The notes under the pieces were generated by a model that made no database searches, was not told the DNA's origin, and saw nothing but the letters and a program-made list of their open reading frames with translations. Shown in pieces: positions 61,210-64,000 of a DNA stretch of 64,000 nucleotides; the stretch's first letter is position 1; every line of letters starts with the position of its first letter. Made by a program: the position numbers and the translations under genes. The DNA is from Pseudonocardia sp. MH-G8. GTDB taxonomy: Bacteria; Actinomycetota; Actinomycetes; Mycobacteriales; Pseudonocardiaceae. Where the stretch lies: assembly GCF_002262885.1 (NCBI RefSeq), contig NZ_NKYF01000021.1, forward strand, positions 97,520-161,519, in the 5' to 3' direction.

Positions 61210-61817
61210 CAGTCCCCCTGGTATCGCTGCTCGCGCCAGGGGTCCCCCCGGTCGTGGTAGCCGCGTACCTCCCAGAAGCCTGGCTGGTCCTCGGCGAGCA
61301 ATGTCAGGCCCGACACCCACTTCGCGCTCTTCCAGAAGTACAGGTGGGGCACGAGCAGCCGCGCCGGGCCGCCGTGGATGCCGGTCAGCGGGGCGCCGTT
61401 GACGTCCCACACGACCCAGGCCTTGCCGCCGGTGAGGTCCTCGAGCCGGAAGTTGGTGGTGTAGCCGGTGTGGGATCTGGCCAACACGAATGCCGCGTCG
61501 TCACCGACCCCGGCCGCAGCGAGGAGGGTGTCGACCGATACGCCGTCGAACTGCATGTCGAACTTCGACCACGTGGTCACACAGTGGATGGCGCCCTCGT
61601 ACCGAGAGGACGGCAACGCGTGGATCTCATCCCAGTTCCACCGAGCCGGCCTGTCGACGAGACCATCGATCTCGAAGCTCCACCTGGCAGTGTCGATGCT
61701 GGGGGTCGACTCGGCATGTAGGACCGGCCAGTTCGTGCCGGCGTCGTACTGGCCAGGAGGCAGCCGCGTGTCGCGCTCGCCACGCCTGCGACCGGTGAAT
61801 CCCCTCGTCAACGCCAT
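61209..61817 (-). CDS. Sulfite-oxidase-like molybdopterin oxidoreductase
   Basis: 202 residues, only the molybdenum domain of the sulfite oxidase fold: WPVLHAESTPSID, RWNWDEIHALPSSRY, the Mo-ligand Cys in IHCVTTWSKFDMQFDGV, and LTGIHGGPARLLVPHLYFWKSAKW. No Tat signal, so cytoplasmic, unlike MsrP. ATG 61817 is chosen as GAGAGGGA is eight bases upstream. Its physiological substrate is unknown; with msrA in the same operon, S- or N-oxide reduction is plausible. First gene after promoter/operator G. Confidence 0.88.
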   Translation of the reverse strand: MALTRGFTGRRRGERDTRLPPGQYDAGTNWPVLHAESTPSIDTARWSFEIDGLVDRPARWNWDEIHALPSSRYEGAIHCVTTWSKFDMQFDGVSVDTLLAAAGVGDDAAFVLARSHTGYTTNFRLEDLTGGKAWVVWDVNGAPLTGIHGGPARLLVPHLYFWKSAKWVSGLTLLAEDQPGFWEVRGYHDRGDPWREQRYQGD

Positions 61818-61905
61818 CTGGTAATCCCTCTCGATCATCATCGCCGGCGCTCGGAGGGCAGGCCTCGGCGTCCGGCGGAAGGCCGGCGGTGGCCTGGACA
61901 GACTG

Positions 61906-61939
61906 AATATGGCCGCCGCGCTACTGGACTGTCAAGTCC
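61906..61939 (-). promoter_or_regulatory. Promoter with TetR-type operator G before the molybdoenzyme operon
   Basis: On the minus strand TTGACA (61930-61935) and CATATT (61906-61911) are separated by 18 bases. The -35 lies inside CTACTGGACTGTCAAGTCC (61921-61939), which matches the site B reverse complement at 15 of 19 positions and contains CTGGACT-N4-AGTCCAG, a perfect 7-base inverted repeat. Binding here would block RNA polymerase directly. Confidence 0.7.
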
Positions 61940-61972
61940 AGACTACGCGGTGGCAGCGGCGCCCGAACGACG

Positions 61973-62629
61973 TCAGCTCGCCGCCTCGGGTGCGCGATCG
62001 CTGCGCGCCCGCCGAGCCTCGATGCTGTCGAGCGCGAGGTCCAGCGCGATTGCCATGGGACGCGAGCTGCGCGCCGCCTGGGAGAGCAGGTAACCGCCCT
62101 GGTAGGCGGCCATGAGGCCAGTGGCGAGCTCGGCCGGGTCAGCCTCGGGGTCGAGCTCGCCCCGATCCTGCATCCGCCTCAGGCCGGCCGCGAGGTAGGA
62201 CTCCCACGAGCGGAATGCGGCCTCGATCAGGATCCGGGCCGGCTCCGACCGGTCCGCGAGCTCGCTGGAGAGCGACCCGACAGCGCACCCGTTGATGCCC
62301 TGACCTTCGTCGACGGACCGCACAACCGCGTTGCGCCACTGCCGCAGATCGGCGATGGATGCCAGCCGCTCGAGGTGGGGCTCCTGGAATTCCAGCATCC
62401 GCGCGGCCTGCGTCTTGATGACGGCGGCGACCAGCGCGTCCTTGTCGGCGAAGTAGTGGTAGAGCTGTGACTTGCTCGTGCCCGACGCGTCGACCACCTG
62501 GTCCATGGTGGTGCCGGCAACGCCTGCGGCGTGCATGAGGTCTGCGGCAGCACGGACGATGCGGTTCCGGGTCGACGCTCCGCGCGCGGTCAGGCGTCGC
62601 GCAGGCGGCTGGGCGCCAACGCTCGTCAT
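61973..62629 (-). CDS. TetR-family regulator 3 (Cys115 type)
   Basis: 218 residues from ATG 62629, chosen by alignment to TetR 1 (in-frame ATGs at 62638 and 62659 also exist). Recognition helix TSKSQLYHYF is identical to TetR 1; Cys115 (INGCAVGSLSSEL) is again the only Cys. The C-terminal tail diverges. A half-site GCTAGTCCGG (62639-62648) touches the start and site H lies at 62682. It is directly upstream of the molybdoenzyme operon. Paralogous with 50745, most likely by local duplication. Confidence 0.9.
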   Translation of the reverse strand: MTSVGAQPPARRLTARGASTRNRIVRAAADLMHAAGVAGTTMDQVVDASGTSKSQLYHYFADKDALVAAVIKTQAARMLEFQEPHLERLASIADLRQWRNAVVRSVDEGQGINGCAVGSLSSELADRSEPARILIEAAFRSWESYLAAGLRRMQDRGELDPEADPAELATGLMAAYQGGYLLSQAARSSRPMAIALDLALDSIEARRARSDRAPEAAS

Positions 62630-62681
62630 GGTGGTCATGCTAGTCCGGCTGTATGACACGGCCTGTCATGCGCGATATTAC

Positions 62682-62700
62682 AAACTGGTTAGTCTAGCCA
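62682..62700. promoter_or_regulatory. TetR-type site H before tetR3
   Basis: AAACTGGTTAGTCTAGCCA matches the site B reverse complement at 12 of 19 positions, with both ACTGG and GTCTAG arms correctly spaced. It lies 53 bases upstream of ATG 62629, so it fits autoregulation. Confidence 0.5.
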
Positions 62701-62869
62701 GCTCCTCCGGTGACCCCGAGGCGCTGCAGGAGTCCCGGCACGAGCCAGGGTGACCAGATCAGCGCTGCTCGCCAGCGGTTCCGGCACTTCATGCCCATGG
62801 GTCGAGGTAGGGCAGGTGGCGTCTCGTGGGGGATCATGATCCCGACGGGTTGACAGCCCTAAAAGCAGT

Positions 62870-62922
62870 ACTTGACAGTCCACTTCGAGGCCCACATAGT
62901 TGGACCCCGCAGTGGGTCCAAC
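62870..62922 (+). promoter_or_regulatory. Possible SDR promoter with inverted repeat
   Basis: ACTTGACAGTCCA (62870-62882) is identical to 13 bases of site G read on its minus strand; TTGACA (62872-62877), 17 bases and CATAGT (62895-62900) form a candidate promoter. Just after it GTTGGACCC (62899-62907) and GGGTCCAAC (62914-62922) form a perfect 9-base inverted repeat with six bases between. The rest of the 62701-63127 region holds no gene. Confidence 0.5.
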
Positions 62923-63127
62923 CGGGGTGGGCCGACGAGTCGAGTCGTGAGCCCGACGGATGACGCTCGAGCCAGGTCGATCCCGAGGCGAGCTGGTGCA
63001 CCGCGGAGCAGCGGAGCCTGCTCGCGGGAAGTCGGCGCGCGTGCATCGGTGATCCTGCTGCCGGCCGGTCCGGCCACGGCAAAGCAGAAAATCGGAAGTT
63101 TTCATACCCGGACGGAGAGTGGTTCGC

Positions 63128-63898
63128 GTGGCCACGGACTTTGCAGGCAGAAAATGCGTCGTCATCGGCGGCTCCAGCGGCATCGGCTTCAAGACCGCGG
63201 AGGATGTGATCGCGGAGGGCGGTAGTGCGGTGATCGTCGGCCGCCCGGGTCGCAAACTCGACGACGCCGTGGCGAGCCTTTCGTGCTCCGGCAGCGCGTG
63301 GTCGATCGCGGCCGACCTGACCGACTGGGAGCAGGTCGTCGAGGCGCAGAAGCAACTTGCGGAGAACCACTCCGACGCCACCCTCCTCGTCAACTCGGCA
63401 GGGCTCGTCCGGCTGAAGACCTTCGTCGACCACCAGGTGGCCGACTACGATTCCTATCACGACCTCAATCGGGCGACTTTCTTCCTCACCCAGACCGTCG
63501 TCCGAGGTATGGTCGCCGGCGGTCAGGGCGGCGCGATCGTGAACGTTGGCGCCATGTGGGCGCACCAGGCCCTCGCCGCGACACCATCGTCGGCGTTCTC
63601 GATGGCCAAGGCGGGCCTGCATGCACTGACGCACAACCTCGCCATCGAACTCGCCGGCGAGGGTATCCGGGTGAACGCAGTGGCACCGGCCGTCACCAGT
63701 ACTCCCCATTTCGACTGGCTGCCCGCCGACCAGCGGGACGCCACACTGCAACAAATGGCCGGCCTGCACCCACTCGGCCGAGTCGGCACCCCACAGGACT
63801 TGGCCTCCGCGATCACGTTCCTCCTCTCGTCGGCCTCGAGCTGGATCACGGGCGCCATCCTCAACGTCGACGGCGGGGTCATGGCAGGCCGCAACTAG
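63128..63898 (+). CDS. Short-chain dehydrogenase/reductase lacking the catalytic Tyr
   Basis: 256 residues. Cofactor motif GGSSGIGFKTA, NSAG, and the end SSWITGAILNVDGGVMAG mark a classical SDR. The active-site motif YxxxK reads SAFSMAKAG (Phe157, Lys161) and the usual Ser position reads Ala142 (NVGAMWA). Relatives with MWAHQA-type loops normally have SAYSMAK and NIGSMWA, so both changes are likely single-base substitutions (TAC to TTC, TCC to GCC). GTG 63128 is preferred over GTG 63119 for spacing to GGAGAG. May be inactive or binding-only. Confidence 0.87.
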   Translation: MATDFAGRKCVVIGGSSGIGFKTAEDVIAEGGSAVIVGRPGRKLDDAVASLSCSGSAWSIAADLTDWEQVVEAQKQLAENHSDATLLVNSAGLVRLKTFVDHQVADYDSYHDLNRATFFLTQTVVRGMVAGGQGGAIVNVGAMWAHQALAATPSSAFSMAKAGLHALTHNLAIELAGEGIRVNAVAPAVTSTPHFDWLPADQRDATLQQMAGLHPLGRVGTPQDLASAITFLLSSASSWITGAILNVDGGVMAGRN

Positions 63899-64000
63899 GG
63901 CGTGTCCTGTAAGTCGGTACGCAGCCACAACACGATGGCCGCGATGACGATCTCTGATCGGTAGTAGGCGATCCGCTTCGTGTAGCGGGTGGCCAGGGCT
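63895..64000 (-). mobile_element. IS5-like transposase C-terminus (partial)
   Basis: The last ~34 codons of a transposase enter from the right edge: LATRYTKRIAYYRSEIVIA, then IVLWLRTDLQDTP and TAG at 63895-63897. This ending and the flanking GGGCGTGTCCTGTAAGT are typical of IS5-type (IS427-like) elements of actinomycetes. The stop overlaps the SDR stop on the other strand, so the element inserted immediately at the end of the SDR gene, or supplied its last bases. Confidence 0.75.

Noticed and set aside
1..64000. CRISPR arrays, tRNA and rRNA genes
   Set aside because: No regularly spaced repeats and no cloverleaf or rRNA-like sequence were noticed on reading; a covariance search would be needed to exclude small RNAs.

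Overview
The window is very GC-rich, uses many GTG/TTG starts and ATGA stop-start overlaps, and carries families typical of Actinobacteria: MmyB-type regulators, DUF5709, CGNR proteins, an ABATE-like regulator, and sulfite-oxidase-like/ferredoxin-reductase pairs. The best guess is a soil actinomycete, perhaps Pseudonocardiaceae; the genus is inference. No rRNA, tRNA or CRISPR was seen.

Left part (1-33 kb): a catabolic island for peptides or N-acyl/cyclic amides. A LacI regulator with two matching operators faces a PhyH dioxygenase and a lipoprotein. A seven-gene operon then encodes an M19 dipeptidase, the DppA/B/C transporter parts, an M24 hydrolase, an alpha/beta hydrolase and a GATase-like protein. 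Its ATPases are one fused protein made with a double Lrp/AsnC regulator on the other strand. A second run has an OPT transporter, Asp/Glu racemase-like protein, AroM, PucR regulator, two DUF917 proteins, HyuA, a zinc dehydrogenase, and a second M19 dipeptidase plus double Lrp. CapA, an amidohydrolase, another racemase-like protein and a sodium symporter with two small membrane partners follow. The island ends in a GntR regulator and an enolase-superfamily gene whose 5' end is missing at about 33,017.

Middle (33-49 kb): patchwork and decay. An intact XRE/MmyB regulator faces remnants of an MFS transporter and an aldehyde dehydrogenase. A decayed IS110 follows. Then comes a sugar/polyol operon (DeoR regulator, zinc dehydrogenase, ABC transporter, class II aldolase, FGGY kinase); its dehydrogenase and kinase each carry a frameshift in a G run. 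Two epoxide-hydrolase-like genes, a CGNR regulator with repeated operators, and fragments of IS1380, an HTH gene and groEL complete this part.

Right part (49-64 kb): a redox-stress island. Three paralogous TetR regulators all have Cys115 in a shared GC-x2-GSL motif. They sit among repeated copies of a palindrome close to ACTGGACCGTCTAGTCC, placed in front of a cyclase, msrB, tetR2-ahpD-like, a monooxygenase, a 54-codon ORF/transaldolase pair, and an operon with a molybdenum oxidoreductase, ferredoxin reductase, DUF5709, msrA and a uracil-DNA glycosylase. Dps and a stand-alone cytochrome oxidase subunit I lie inside it. This looks like a thiol-switched regulon for methionine-sulfoxide repair and oxidant defence, and it is the most interesting content here. 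An SDR lacking its catalytic Tyr and an IS5-like transposase end close the window.
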